Shown piece by piece: positions 50,535-60,073 of a stretch of DNA of 64,000 bases (positions within the stretch are counted from its first letter, which is position 1; every line of letters starts with the position of its first letter). The notes below the pieces were generated by a model. It saw nothing but the letters and a program-made list of their open reading frames with translations, ran no database searches and was not told the origin of the DNA. Source of the stretch: Streptomyces diastaticus subsp. diastaticus (lineage in GTDB: Bacteria; Actinomycetota; Actinomycetes; Streptomycetales; Streptomycetaceae); contig NZ_BLLN01000005.1 of assembly GCF_011170125.1 (NCBI RefSeq), positions 1,426,001 to 1,490,000 on the forward strand, given 5' to 3'. The translations under genes and the position numbers were made by a program.

Positions 50535-52697
50535 ATGAGCAACGAAGAGCTGCGGACGACGGCCGACTCCGTCCTCGCCCGGCTGGTGGGCGATCCCACG
50601 GGCTCCGCCCGGCTGCGGGAGGACCAGTGGCGCGCCATCGAGGCGCTGGTGGCCGAGGGCCGCCGGGCGCTGGTCGTGCAGCGGACCGGCTGGGGCAAGT
50701 CGGCGGTGTACTTCGTGGCGACGGCGCTGCTGCGCGCCCGGGGCGCCGGTCCGACGGTGATCGTCTCCCCGCTCCTGGCGCTCATGCGCAACCAGGTGGA
50801 GGCGGCGGCCCGCGCGGGCGTCTCCGCCCGCACCATCAACTCGGCCAACCCGGAGGAGTGGGACGAGGTCCAGGCCCAGGTGGCGGCGGGCGAGGTCGAC
50901 GTCCTGCTGGTCAGCCCGGAGCGGCTCAACAACCCGGACTTCCGGGACAACGTCCTGCCGAAGCTGTCGGCCGCCACCGGACTGCTGGTCGTGGACGAGG
51001 CGCACTGCATCTCGGACTGGGGGCACGACTTCCGGCCGGACTACCGGCGGCTGCGCTCCATGCTGGCCGAGCTGCCCGAGGGCGTGCCGGTCCTCGCCAC
51101 CACGGCGACGGCCAACGCCCGGGTGACGGCGGACGTCGCCGAACAGCTCGGCACGGGGACCGGCTCCGACGCCCTGGTGCTGCGGGGGCCGCTGGACCGG
51201 GAGAGCCTCAGCCTGGGTGTGCTGCGGCTGCCCGACCCGGCGCACCGGCTCGGCTGGCTGGCCGAGCACCTCGACGAGTTGCCGGGGTCGGGGATCATCT
51301 ACACCTTGACGGTCGCCACCGCCGAGGAGGTGACGGCCTTCCTCCGCCAGCGGGGCCACACCGTCGCCTCGTACACGGGCCGTACGGAGAACGCGGACCG
51401 CCAGCAGGCCGAGGACGATCTCCTGGGGAACCGGGTCAAGGCCCTCGTCGCCACCTCCGCGCTGGGGATGGGCTTCGACAAACCGGACCTCGGCTTCGTC
51501 GTCCACCTCGGCTCGCCCGCCTCCCCGATCGCCTACTACCAGCAGGTCGGCCGCGCGGGCCGCGGCGTGGACCACGCCGAGGTGCTACTGCTGCCCGGCC
51601 GGGAGGACGAGGCGATCTGGAAGTACTTCGCCTCGCTCGCCTTCCCGCCGGAGGAACAGGTGCGCCGCACCCTCGACGTGCTGGCCGGCGCCGAGCGGCC
51701 GCTCTCGCTCCCGGCACTGGAGCCGATGGTGGAGCTGCGCCGGTCACGGCTGGAGACGATGCTGAAGGTCCTCGACGTGGACGGCGCGGTCCGCCGGGTG
51801 CGCGGCGGCTGGGTGTCGACGGGTGAGCCGTGGTCGTACGACGCCGACCGGTACGCCTGGGTGGCCCGCCAGCGGGCGGCCGAGCAGCAGGCCATGCGGG
51901 AGTACGCGGCGACCGACGGGTGCCGGATGGAGTTCCTGCGCCGCCTGCTGGACGACGAGGAGGCGGCGCCCTGCGGCCGCTGCGACAACTGCGCGGGGCC
52001 CCGGTTCGGCGGGGAGGTCTCCACCACCGCGCTGGAGGCGGCCTCCGGGGAGTTGCGCCGGGCCGGTGTGGAGGTGGAGCCGCGCCGGATGTGGCCCACC
52101 GGCCTCGCCTCGGTCGGCCTGGACCTGAAGGGGCGTATCCCGCCGGGCGAGCAGGCGGCTCCGGGCCGTGCGCTGGGGCGCCTCTCCGACATCGGCTGGG
52201 GGAACCGGCTGCGCCCGCTGCTCGCCGCCGACGCCCCGGACGAGCCGGTGCCCGAGGAGGTGATCCGGGCCGTGGTGGAGGTGCTGGCCGACTGGGCCAG
52301 GGGACCCGGTGGCTGGGCGTCGGGCGGGCCGGACGCCCCGGCCCGGCCGGTGGGGGTGGTCACGGTGCCTTCGCGCCGCCGGCCCCGTCTCATCGGCGCT
52401 CTGGGGACGAGGATCGCCGAGATCGGGCGGATGCCGCTGCTCGGTTCCCTGGAGCTCACCCCGGAGGCCGCCGAGCACACACCGTCGCGGAGCAACAGCG
52501 CGCAGCGGCTGAGGGTGTTGGAGGGGGCGCTGACCGTGCCGGCGGAACTCTCCGCCGCGCTGGCGGCGACGCCGGGGCCGGTGCTCCTCGTGGACGACTC
52601 CACGGAGAGCGGCTGGACGCTGGCGGTCTCGGCCAGGCTGCTGCGGCGGGCCGGAGCCGGGGCGGTGTTGCCACTGGTCCTGGCCGTGGAGGGCTGA
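50535..52697 (+). CDS. recQ: RecQ family DNA helicase with C-terminal phosphoribosyltransferase-like end
   Basis: A 720-residue 3'-5' DNA helicase in repair and fork processing. Helicase motifs: LREDQWRAIEAL (motif 0), RTGWGKSAVY (I), VDEAHCISDWGHDFRPDYR (II and the RecQ loop), TTATAN (III), ATSALGMGFDKPDL and QQVGRAGRG (VI). A four-Cys zinc site (CRMEFL, then CGRCDNC, ~460-495) follows. The final ~90 residues include VLLVDDSTESGWTLAVSARLL, like the PRPP loop of phosphoribosyltransferases (ComFC type). The start is taken as ATG 50535; ATG 50526 is an alternative. Confidence 0.93.
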   Translation: MSNEELRTTADSVLARLVGDPTGSARLREDQWRAIEALVAEGRRALVVQRTGWGKSAVYFVATALLRARGAGPTVIVSPLLALMRNQVEAAARAGVSARTINSANPEEWDEVQAQVAAGEVDVLLVSPERLNNPDFRDNVLPKLSAATGLLVVDEAHCISDWGHDFRPDYRRLRSMLAELPEGVPVLATTATANARVTADVAEQLGTGTGSDALVLRGPLDRESLSLGVLRLPDPAHRLGWLAEHLDELPGSGIIYTLTVATAEEVTAFLRQRGHTVASYTGRTENADRQQAEDDLLGNRVKALVATSALGMGFDKPDLGFVVHLGSPASPIAYYQQVGRAGRGVDHAEVLLLPGREDEAIWKYFASLAFPPEEQVRRTLDVLAGAERPLSLPALEPMVELRRSRLETMLKVLDVDGAVRRVRGGWVSTGEPWSYDADRYAWVARQRAAEQQAMREYAATDGCRMEFLRRLLDDEEAAPCGRCDNCAGPRFGGEVSTTALEAASGELRRAGVEVEPRRMWPTGLASVGLDLKGRIPPGEQAAPGRALGRLSDIGWGNRLRPLLAADAPDEPVPEEVIRAVVEVLADWARGPGGWASGGPDAPARPVGVVTVPSRRRPRLIGALGTRIAEIGRMPLLGSLELTPEAAEHTPSRSNSAQRLRVLEGALTVPAELSAALAATPGPVLLVDDSTESGWTLAVSARLLRRAGAGAVLPLVLAVEG

Positions 52698-52914
52698 ACC
52701 GGGCGTCGGAGGGCCGTGCGCTGGGAAGACTTGGGAAGAGGCGTACCGGCGGAGACCGGCCCGGGCCCCCGACCGCTCGCGCCGCGGGCCCTCGCGAGGG
52801 CGGGAACGGGCATCGCTTCCCGCGGTCCCGCCGGCCCGGCAGGGCTCTGCCGTGGTGCGCTCCTCGTCCGTCACCTCCTCGCCCGCTTGCGGGCGTGTAC
52901 CCGAAGGGAGGACC

Positions 52915-53520
52915 GTGACCTTCGGATTCGCTCCGACCGCGACCGCTTCGACGTCCCGACCACCGATACCCGCCGACGCGTCCGGCCGGCCGGGCCGCAC
53001 ACTGGCACCCGCCCAGTGGGCCGCCGCGGCCATCCCCCCGCTCCGGGTACCGCAGGAGGTGGTGGAGGCCCTGCACGCGTTGCACCGGCCGACCTCGTCG
53101 ACGGCGGTGGTCGGGGTGCTCGACCACGACGAGCGAGTGTGCGCCAGCGCCTCGTTCGCCCGTGGCCCGGCCTCGGGGGACGGCTGGGTCCACCGGAACG
53201 CGCTGCTGACCCAGTTGCGTCGCGTGACACCGCACGACCTGCGGCGCCGCTCCCCCGCGCGGACCGCGGTCCTGCTGCACTGCCGTGACGAGGAGACCCG
53301 CTGGACGGAGGAGGACGGCGCCTGGATGTGGGGCCTGCGGGACGCGTGCACGCTGCACGGCCTGCGCTGCGGCTCGTACATCACGCTCACCGCGTCCGGC
53401 TGGCAGATCCTGGGTGAGGACCGGGGCGGGCGCCGGCCCGCCGTCGGGCCGGCCGCCGGGCGGGCGGAGCAGAGTGGTGGGGAACGGCCCGCCGCCCGAG
53501 GGACGGTGCGGGCGGACTGA
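52915..53520 (+). CDS. Hypothetical protein (conserved in Streptomyces)
   Basis: A 201-residue protein. The GTG at 52915 has GGGAGG just upstream. A disordered Ala/Pro/Thr start (~1-40) and end (~170-201) flank a compact core with LDHDERVCASASFARG and LLHCRDEETRWTEEDGAWMWGLRDAC, and a closing HGLRCGSYITLTASGW. I do not recognise a family. The core has several Cys and His residues but no clear metal motif. It sits 217 bases after recQ. Confidence 0.65.
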   Translation: MTFGFAPTATASTSRPPIPADASGRPGRTLAPAQWAAAAIPPLRVPQEVVEALHALHRPTSSTAVVGVLDHDERVCASASFARGPASGDGWVHRNALLTQLRRVTPHDLRRRSPARTAVLLHCRDEETRWTEEDGAWMWGLRDACTLHGLRCGSYITLTASGWQILGEDRGGRRPAVGPAAGRAEQSGGERPAARGTVRAD

Positions 53521-53616
53521 CACGCCCCGGCCGCCCTCGACGGACGCGTCGGGCCATCTCGGCGCGGCCTGCCGCGCGGTAACCCGGGGCGGCACCCGGC
53601 GTACCCGCCGGAAGGG

Positions 53617-53655
53617 CGCCGCCCCGGCGCCGGAGGTCCGGCGCCGGGTGCGGCG
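53617..53655. terminator. Terminator between convergent genes
   Basis: Near-perfect ~15-base arms (53617-53631 with 53640-53655) immediately beyond the stop of the minus-strand gene. Confidence 0.65.
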
Positions 53656-54276
53656 TCAGACTCCCGCGCCCAGCACGGAGTTGATCTGCTGGGGGTCGCC
53701 GCAGACGATCAGCAGGGCCTGGGCCCGGGTGAGCGCCGTGGGCAGCACGGACTTGACCGTGTCGTCGCCGCCGTTGGCCGCGACCACCACCACCGGGCGG
53801 GGCTTGGCCTGGCCGGCCGAGGCACCGTCGGCGTAGAAGACGTCGTCGGCCGCGTCCTGCTGCCGCCAGTAGGCGTCCTCGCCGAAGGACCGCTCGTGAG
53901 CGGTCCACGGGTGCGGGTCGCCGGTGGTCAGCACCAGCACCTCGGCGGGCGCGCGCCCGGAGTCGAGGAGCAGGTCGACCGCTTCGTCGGCGGCGTCCAG
54001 AGCACCGCCGGCCGGGGCCGGGATGAGCTGGATCTGGGGGGCGCCCCGGCCGCCGGCGGAGCCGGCGGGGGAGTCGGGCGTCGAGGCCGGGCCGGGCTTC
54101 GCTCCGGCGGCCCGCTGGGCGGGCGGCGCGGGACGGGGCGGTCCGGGACGGGGCGGTACCGCGGAACGGGGTCCGGGTACGGGGCGAGGGGTCGGCGTCA
54201 CGCGGCTGCTGGCCGGAGTGGCGCGGGGACCCTGGGCACTCTCGTGAATCTGAGGCTCCTCGGGAAAGGGAGGCAT
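53656..54276 (-). CDS. Hypothetical protein with a helicase-motif-VI-like end
   Basis: A 206-residue protein: a Pro/Ala-rich first ~85 residues, then a compact domain with LLLDSGRAPAEVLVLTTGD and VLPTALTRAQALLIVCGDP. The last segment resembles motif VI of UvrD/Rep-type helicases (VALTRARxxLxVVGD), but no Walker motifs are present, so it is not a helicase itself. The ATG at 54276 has no strong ribosome site. It lies 66 bases downstream of rnhB, on the same strand. Confidence 0.65.
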   Translation of the reverse strand: MPPFPEEPQIHESAQGPRATPASSRVTPTPRPVPGPRSAVPPRPGPPRPAPPAQRAAGAKPGPASTPDSPAGSAGGRGAPQIQLIPAPAGGALDAADEAVDLLLDSGRAPAEVLVLTTGDPHPWTAHERSFGEDAYWRQQDAADDVFYADGASAGQAKPRPVVVVAANGGDDTVKSVLPTALTRAQALLIVCGDPQQINSVLGAGV

Positions 54277-54342
54277 AAGGACGACATTTATCAAACGTCG
54301 ACACGGGACATAAAGGGGGGTGGCACGCAAGTGCGGAAAAGA

Positions 54343-55044
54343 TCAGAAATCGAAACCGAGTTGTCCTTCGATCTCCGTGACATTTCCGCGTACCGGCACA
54401 CGGATCCTCTTGAGGTGCTGCCACTTGGGCAGCCCGTCGAGATACGACCAGGAGAGCCGGTGGTAAGGGGTCGGTCCCCGCTCGGCGAGCGCCGCCTGAT
54501 GCGCGGGCGAGGGGTACCCGGCGTTGTCCGCGAAGCAGAAGTCCTCGTGGCCGACGCCCAGTTCCGCCATCATCGCGTCCCTGCGCACCTTGGCGAGTAC
54601 CGAGGCGGCGGCGACGCAGACGCAGGACTGGTCTCCCTTGATGACCGTACGGACCTTCCAGGGCGCACCGAGGTAGTCGTGCTTCCCGTCGAGGATCACG
54701 GCGTCCGGGCGGACCGGCAGCCCCTCCAGGGCCCGCACGGCGGCGAGCCGGAGGGCGGCGGTCATACCCAGGTCGTCGATCTCCTCGGGCGAGGAGTGAC
54801 CGAAGGCGTAGGCGGTGACCCAGTTCTCCAGCTCACCGGCGAGCGCGGTGCGCCGCTTGGGAGCGAGGAGCTTGGAGTCGGTGAGGCCTTCGGGTGCCCG
54901 GCGCAGTCCGGTGACGGCGGCGCAGACGGAGACCGGGCCGGCCCAGGCCCCGCGCCCCACTTCGTCGACACCGGCAACGATCTTGGCTCCGGTCGTGGCG
55001 CGCAAGGACCGCTCGACGGTGTGCGTGGGTGATTCGTACGGCAT
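54343..55044 (-). CDS. rnhB: Ribonuclease HII
   Basis: A 233-residue RNase HII that removes misincorporated ribonucleotides from DNA. Catalytic residues: Asp-Glu in [14 protein letters not shown] (~24-37), DSKLL, Asp in VILDGKHD (~128), and the conserved [11 protein letters not shown] / [10 protein letters not shown] end. The ATG at 55044 is the family start ([12 protein letters not shown]). Confidence 0.96.
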   Translation of the reverse strand: MPYESPTHTVERSLRATTGAKIVAGVDEVGRGAWAGPVSVCAAVTGLRRAPEGLTDSKLLAPKRRTALAGELENWVTAYAFGHSSPEEIDDLGMTAALRLAAVRALEGLPVRPDAVILDGKHDYLGAPWKVRTVIKGDQSCVCVAAASVLAKVRRDAMMAELGVGHEDFCFADNAGYPSPAHQAALAERGPTPYHRLSWSYLDGLPKWQHLKRIRVPVRGNVTEIEGQLGFDF

Positions 55045-55460
55045 GGCGCCAGACAGCGTACGCGGCCCGGTTCCGGGAGGACACCCCGGCTCCTCCTCTT
55101 GTCCGGATCGCTGGTGCCCGCCGCCCTCGCACCTCCGCCCGCGCACTCCGGCGCGGACGGACGGCGCGTCCGTCCGGTGATCTCCCCTGGCGCCCGTCAT
55201 GGTCTTCGCTTCCGCACAGTAAGGGTACTGCGGCGGGGGTGCGCCACACCGGGGCGGCGGGAGCGCGCGGTGCGTGCGCCCCCGCCGGGAACGGGACCCG
55301 CTCTCCGGCGGTCAGCACCGTGCGGCCGTGCCCACCGGCTCACCCGGCGGGCACGGTAGGGGAGTTCGCGTGGGGTCCTCCCGGGCCGGGGGCGGGCAGG
55401 AGGAGAGGGCCGGCCGGCGAGGGTGCGTTGATCGCGGATGCGAAGGCATGGCCGAGTGGG

Positions 55461-57323
55461 TCAGCGGACGGAGGGGGAGATGTCGCCGGTGAGCATGTCG
55501 TGGCAGGGGCGGGCCTGGAGGGGGCGGGCCGCGAGGATCTCGCGGGCGCGGGCCTGGCTGAGACTGGTCGCGTACCAGGGGGCGGCGGGGACGTCGATCG
55601 CCCGCAGCGCACAGGAGCGCAGGGGCTCGTCGAGGCGGTCCAGGGCCGGGACGGCGTCCGCGGAGAGGCCGGAGAGGTAGCCGAGGTCGAGGGTGCGTCC
55701 GTCCCGGTGGGCGGCGAGGTTGCTCTCGGCGATCAGCTTGTCAGGCGAGGCCAGGCCGAAGGCGAGGACCGCCACCGCGCCCGAGGCGAGCACCGCGCGG
55801 GGCAGCAGCCGCGTGCCGAGGACCCCCGCGGCGAGGATCAGCAGGACCACCACGCCCAGCCACAGTTCCATGGCGACGACGGAGAGCCTCAGGCGGGTCA
55901 GCCCGTACTCGCCCATGTACAGGTCCATCCTGCGGACCGCCGAGGCGACCACCACCAGGGTGAGCAGGCAGAGCACACCGAGAACGGCGCGGACCAGCAC
56001 CGTGTCACGCGGGCCCGAGCGGGGCGCGACGCGGACCGCGACGGTGATGACGGCGAGGGTCAGCACGGTGGCGAAGAGGAGTTGCCAGAAGCCCTCACGG
56101 GCGTACGCGGCGTAGGTCAGGCCGTCGCCGGCCCGTACCGCGTCGTCCCCCCGCAGCAGGACGGCGGCCTGGACGGCGACGAAGGCGGCGAACAGCAGGT
56201 CGAGGAGGACCAGCGGCAGCGCCCATTCGACGCGTCCCCGTGCGCGGCCGGGACCGGGGCCGAGCCCGTCCCAGCGGGTCGGGGCGGCCGCCGTGTGGGC
56301 GACGGCCAGTGTGCCCCCCGTCACCAGGACGGCGAGTGCGATCCGCCACGGTGCGCCGGAGGCGCCGACGTCCGGGACAAGGCTGCCGAGGAGGTCCGCG
56401 AACGCCTGGTCGGCGGTGGCGAAGAGCCCGCCGAAGACCAGCAGCAGGATCACCGCGACCAGCACGGACCGCATCAGCGGAGCGAGATCCTTGTCCCCGC
56501 CGGAGGCTCGCTCGCGCACTCCGCGCCAGCCCCAGCCGAACGCCCGTCTCACCGACGTGACCAGCCCGAACGGCGCGAGCAGCACTCCGGCCCAGCTCCG
56601 GCAGCCGTGCAGGGCGAGCGCGCCGGGTCCCACCGCGGCCAGCAGCGCGAGCAGCGTGGGCCATTCCGCGTCGCTCCACACGGGCACGGCCAGCAGCGCG
56701 AGCCCTCCGGCGCCCCAGGCGAGGGACGAGAGGCGGGGACGGCGCCCTGCCCGCCGCGCCGCGAACCAGGCCGCGGCGGCGAGCGGGAGGGCGATGAGCA
56801 GGGCGTTGACGGCCAGGCCCTCGCCGAGCAGGAGCCCGCTGAGCAGGCCGGTGACGGCGGCGGCGACCAGGGTGGCGGTGCCGACGGGGGCGGGCGGGGC
56901 GGAGCGGACCTTGTCCAACAGCGGCGGGGGCGGGTCGGGCAGCCGCTCGTAGCGCGGGCCGTCGCCGTCCGGCTCGGGGACTTCCGGGACGTCCGGAGCC
57001 GGGTCCGCCGTCGTCGCACCGGTGGCGCCGGCCGCCTCCCGCTCCTCGACCGGCTTCTCCAGGAGCGCCGCCGCGGGCGCCTTCCCGTCGGGAGCGGTCT
57101 CTCCGTCCACCTGAGCGGAGCCGCCTGCTCCCTCACCGTCCCGGGCCGTCCCGGTGTGCTCGCCGGGCTCCGCCTCCGCCGGTGCGCCGGCTCGCCGGTC
57201 GGCGGCGGTGGCGGAGCCGGGCGTCGCCTTCCCGGCCGTCGCCCCGGGCGCCTCACGCTCCGGCGACTCGGCCGCGTCCTCGCAGCGGCGCCGCTCCTCG
57301 ATCCCCTTGTCCCCGTCCGGCAC
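55461..57323 (-). CDS. DUF4173/DUF4153 membrane protein
   Basis: A 620-residue membrane protein. The first ~130 residues are acidic, Ala/Gly/Pro-rich and likely cytoplasmic. From ~145 there are about 11-13 hydrophobic helices (VGTATLVAAAVTGLLSGLLL; VLVAVILLLVFGGLFATADQ; VALAVLVTGGTLAVAHT and others), with DUF4173 features EYGLTRLRL, ARPLQARPC and FADLLGSLVPDVG. The GTG at 57323 follows GGGAGGGGG. Function unknown. Confidence 0.8.
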   Translation of the reverse strand: MPDGDKGIEERRRCEDAAESPEREAPGATAGKATPGSATAADRRAGAPAEAEPGEHTGTARDGEGAGGSAQVDGETAPDGKAPAAALLEKPVEEREAAGATGATTADPAPDVPEVPEPDGDGPRYERLPDPPPPLLDKVRSAPPAPVGTATLVAAAVTGLLSGLLLGEGLAVNALLIALPLAAAAWFAARRAGRRPRLSSLAWGAGGLALLAVPVWSDAEWPTLLALLAAVGPGALALHGCRSWAGVLLAPFGLVTSVRRAFGWGWRGVRERASGGDKDLAPLMRSVLVAVILLLVFGGLFATADQAFADLLGSLVPDVGASGAPWRIALAVLVTGGTLAVAHTAAAPTRWDGLGPGPGRARGRVEWALPLVLLDLLFAAFVAVQAAVLLRGDDAVRAGDGLTYAAYAREGFWQLLFATVLTLAVITVAVRVAPRSGPRDTVLVRAVLGVLCLLTLVVVASAVRRMDLYMGEYGLTRLRLSVVAMELWLGVVVLLILAAGVLGTRLLPRAVLASGAVAVLAFGLASPDKLIAESNLAAHRDGRTLDLGYLSGLSADAVPALDRLDEPLRSCALRAIDVPAAPWYATSLSQARAREILAARPLQARPCHDMLTGDISPSVR

Positions 57324-57594
57324 GGGACCCCCTCCCGGCCGGTCCGGGCACGCGGCGTTCGGCTCCGGCGCGGACGCGGGGAGGACGGGCGTGCCGGAAC
57401 CGGCAATCGTTCCTCGCGGCCGGCGTGCTCGTCCGGGCGCGTGGGGGCAGGCTAGCCAGGGTCCGGGCGCCCGCCCCGGCCGGCGGCACGTTGTGGCATG
57501 ACCGTGACACTTTCCGGCCCGGGGCGCGACGAGCATGTGCCCGGCGCCGGGAGAGGCAGCCGCACGGGCGGACGGCCCGTGCGGGCCGTCGTCC

Positions 57595-58503
57595 TCACGC
57601 CCCGAGGGCCTCCCCCAGCCAGGCCGGGAGCGGTTCGGTGCGCTCGGCCCACTCGGGGGGCGGGGGCGTCCCGGCCGAGGCGAGGACGCCCCCGACGATG
57701 GCGCAGGTGGTGTCGATGTCGCCGCCGGCCTGGGCGGTCCGCCAGAAGGCGGCCTCGTAGTCGTCGAGGCCGCGCGCCGCCGACCAGAGGCAGAAGGGCA
57801 CCGTGTCGTGGGCGGTGGCGCGGCGGCCGCAGCCCAGGACGGCGGCGACGGTGCCCGCGTCCCGGTAGTCGAGCATGTCGCGGGCGCGCCGCAGCCCCGC
57901 CTCGACCGCGCTGCGCGGCACCAGCTCCACCACGGTGTCCAGCAGGGTGCCGCCGGTGGGCGGCCCGGCCGGGTCGGCGGCGAGCGCGGCGGCCGCGGCC
58001 ACGGCCATGGCGCCGACGACCGCCTCGCGGTGCTGATGGGTGGGGTAGGCGGAGATCTCCGCCTGGTGCGTGGCCTGCTCGGCGTCGCCCGCGTACCAGG
58101 CACCGAGCGGCGCGACGCGCATGGCGGCACCGTTGCCCCAGGAGCCGTGGCCCTTGAACATGCCGGCCGACAGGTCACGCCAGTCGCCGCCGTCCCTGAT
58201 CTGCTCCAGCAGCCAGTCGGTGCCCCGGCCGTAGCCGCGCGCCGGGTCGTGGCGACGGGCGAAGGCGTCGACCAGGCCGTCCTGGTCGACGCGGTGGTCG
58301 GCGGCGAGGGCGGCGACCACCGAGGCGGCCATCTCGGTGTCGTCGGTCCACCGCCAGGGGCCGTCCGGAAGCAGGCGGCGGCGCAGGAGCGGATGGCTGC
58401 CGGGGTGGGAGAACTGGGCGCCGAGGGCGTCGCCGACGGCCAGTCCGCGAAGGGATGCCAGGGCGCGGGCGACGCGCGGGTCGTGGTTCGTGTCAGCGGT
58501 CAT
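57595..58503 (-). CDS. ADP-ribosylglycohydrolase family protein
   Basis: A 302-residue DraG/ARH-type enzyme that removes ADP-ribose or related groups. Family motifs: GLAVGDALGAQFS (~20-32), WTDDTEMA (metal Asp-Asp, ~51), NGAAMRVAPLG, and GGDIDTTCAIVGG (~268), all consistent with binding two magnesium ions. The ATG at 58503 lies 13 bases beyond the stop of the phosphatase gene, so the two are co-transcribed. The substrate is unknown. Confidence 0.9.
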   Translation of the reverse strand: MTADTNHDPRVARALASLRGLAVGDALGAQFSHPGSHPLLRRRLLPDGPWRWTDDTEMAASVVAALAADHRVDQDGLVDAFARRHDPARGYGRGTDWLLEQIRDGGDWRDLSAGMFKGHGSWGNGAAMRVAPLGAWYAGDAEQATHQAEISAYPTHQHREAVVGAMAVAAAAALAADPAGPPTGGTLLDTVVELVPRSAVEAGLRRARDMLDYRDAGTVAAVLGCGRRATAHDTVPFCLWSAARGLDDYEAAFWRTAQAGGDIDTTCAIVGGVLASAGTPPPPEWAERTEPLPAWLGEALGA

Positions 58504-58516
58504 CGCGCTGTTCACT

Positions 58517-59176
58517 CTAGCCGGTACGGCCGTAGGGCTCGGGTTCCCGCCAGCGGTGGAAGGGCCGGTCGAGGTGGTAGCGGCCGTCGTCGCCGAGCTC
58601 CAGGACCCGCAGCTCGGCGTTGTCCGGGTTGGAGAGCGACTCGAACTCGGCGACCGTCCAGTGGAACCAGCGCATGCAGAACAGCCGCATGGTGAGGCCA
58701 TGGGTCACCAGCAGCACGTTCGGCGGGTGGTCGGGCGCCTCGAAACTGCGGTAGAGGCTCTCCAGGAACGCCCCGACGCGGTCGTACACGTCGGCGCCCG
58801 ACTCACCCTGCGCGAACCGGTAGAAGAAGTGCCCGTACGCGTCCCGCCACGCCTTCTGCCGGCGTACGTCCTCTCGGTCCTGCCAGTTCCCCCAGTCCTG
58901 TTCGCGCAGCCGGGGCTCCTCGCGGATGCGGACGACCTGTGGGTCGAGGCCCAGGTGGGCGAGGGTCTGGTGGGTACGGAGGTAGGGCGAGACGTAGACG
59001 CTGACGCGTTCGTGGCCGAAGAGCTCGCGCAGCCGTACGCCCGCCCGGACGGCCTCGGCGCGGCCTCTCGCAGTGAGCGGCAGCGCGTGATCGGGCTGGC
59101 GCTCGTACACGCTGTCGTCGGCGTTGCCCTCCGACTCGCCGTGCCGGACGAGGACGATGCGTCGCGGTCGGACCAT
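58517..59176 (-). CDS. Histidine phosphatase (phosphoglycerate mutase family)
   Basis: A 219-residue branch-2-like phosphatase. The catalytic His lies in LVRHGESEGN (~9-18), YVSPYLRTHQT carries the second Arg, and LVTHGLTMR (~157) the second His, with a proton-donor Glu in the RLREQDWGNWQ region. The ATG at 59176 is chosen; the frame extends to a TTG at 59182. Substrate unknown; small phosphates or nucleotides are likely. Confidence 0.92.
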   Translation of the reverse strand: MVRPRRIVLVRHGESEGNADDSVYERQPDHALPLTARGRAEAVRAGVRLRELFGHERVSVYVSPYLRTHQTLAHLGLDPQVVRIREEPRLREQDWGNWQDREDVRRQKAWRDAYGHFFYRFAQGESGADVYDRVGAFLESLYRSFEAPDHPPNVLLVTHGLTMRLFCMRWFHWTVAEFESLSNPDNAELRVLELGDDGRYHLDRPFHRWREPEPYGRTG

Positions 59177-59245
59177 GGGCAAACCCTAGTTCGGCCGCGC
59201 CGGGCGGCGGCGGCCGGGGCGACCGGCGCGTCGTCGGGCGCCCGC

Positions 59246-59851
59246 TCAGACCGTCCAGGACGGTTCGAGGTCGACGACGGCGCCGGTCAGGGCGGCGACG
59301 TCGGCGGCCGTACGGGCGCGCAGGGAGAGCCGCTCGATGCGCTCGGTGCGGTACTTGCCGTGCTCGGCGGCCGCCCACCACATGGACAGGATCAGGAACT
59401 CGTCGCCCGGCGCCTCCCCGAACAGGCCGCGGACCATGCCGGGCGAGCCGGCCATCGCCGGGTTCCAGACCTTCTCCTGCATCAGCGAGAAGTTGTCGAC
59501 GCGGTCGGGCCGCACCCGGCAGTGGGCCACCCGCACCACGTCGACGTCGGTGAAGCGCGGCTCGAACCCGGTCCTCACGTCGAAGCGGTGCGAGAAGAGA
59601 CGCACCCGGGCCCCCGTGTACGTGCCGGACTGCGAGGCAGCGAGCCGGTCGTGGGAGCGCGCCATGAAGGAGTCGTAGAAGGCACGGCTCTCCCAGAGGC
59701 TGAACACATGGGCCACGTCCGGCCGCGACCGGCTCCACCCCCCTCCTTGTCCCAGGAACCCCGGCTCCCCCGGGAGCCCCGCCCACTTGCGCTGTCCCCG
59801 CTCGAACCCCCGGCGGTCCTTCACGGTGCAGCGCGTCCACTTGACCAGCAC
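59246..59851 (-). CDS. DUF4937 (ferredoxin-like barrel) protein
   Basis: A 201-residue protein whose opening LVKWTRCTVKDRRGFERGQR and following WESRAFYDSFM match the DUF4937/ABM-like dimeric barrel family. A second barrel repeat follows (~90-180: VRVAHCRVRPDRVDNFSLMQ, ILSMWWAAAEHGKYRTERIE). Cofactor and substrate are unknown. The GTG at 59851 is the family start. It ends 69 bases before the phosphatase gene and is divergent from the TerD gene. Confidence 0.8.
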   Translation of the reverse strand: MLVKWTRCTVKDRRGFERGQRKWAGLPGEPGFLGQGGGWSRSRPDVAHVFSLWESRAFYDSFMARSHDRLAASQSGTYTGARVRLFSHRFDVRTGFEPRFTDVDVVRVAHCRVRPDRVDNFSLMQEKVWNPAMAGSPGMVRGLFGEAPGDEFLILSMWWAAAEHGKYRTERIERLSLRARTAADVAALTGAVVDLEPSWTV

Positions 59852-60073
59852 CGCGCCATCGTACGGGCCCCGGTGCCCGCGCAGGGCCCCCGCGCACGAA
59901 GCACGGATGGCCGAAGTTCCGCGCCTCGCGCATCCGTTCGTCCTCCCGGAGGCTTCCGGTACGGGGAAGTGGGGCATAGGCATCTCCGACGCCGTGTCAG
60001 AACGGCGTGGCAGGATGGAGTTTCCCGGCCCGGGCAAGGGCCGACGGGGTATGTCACAGGGGGAAGGACCGCG

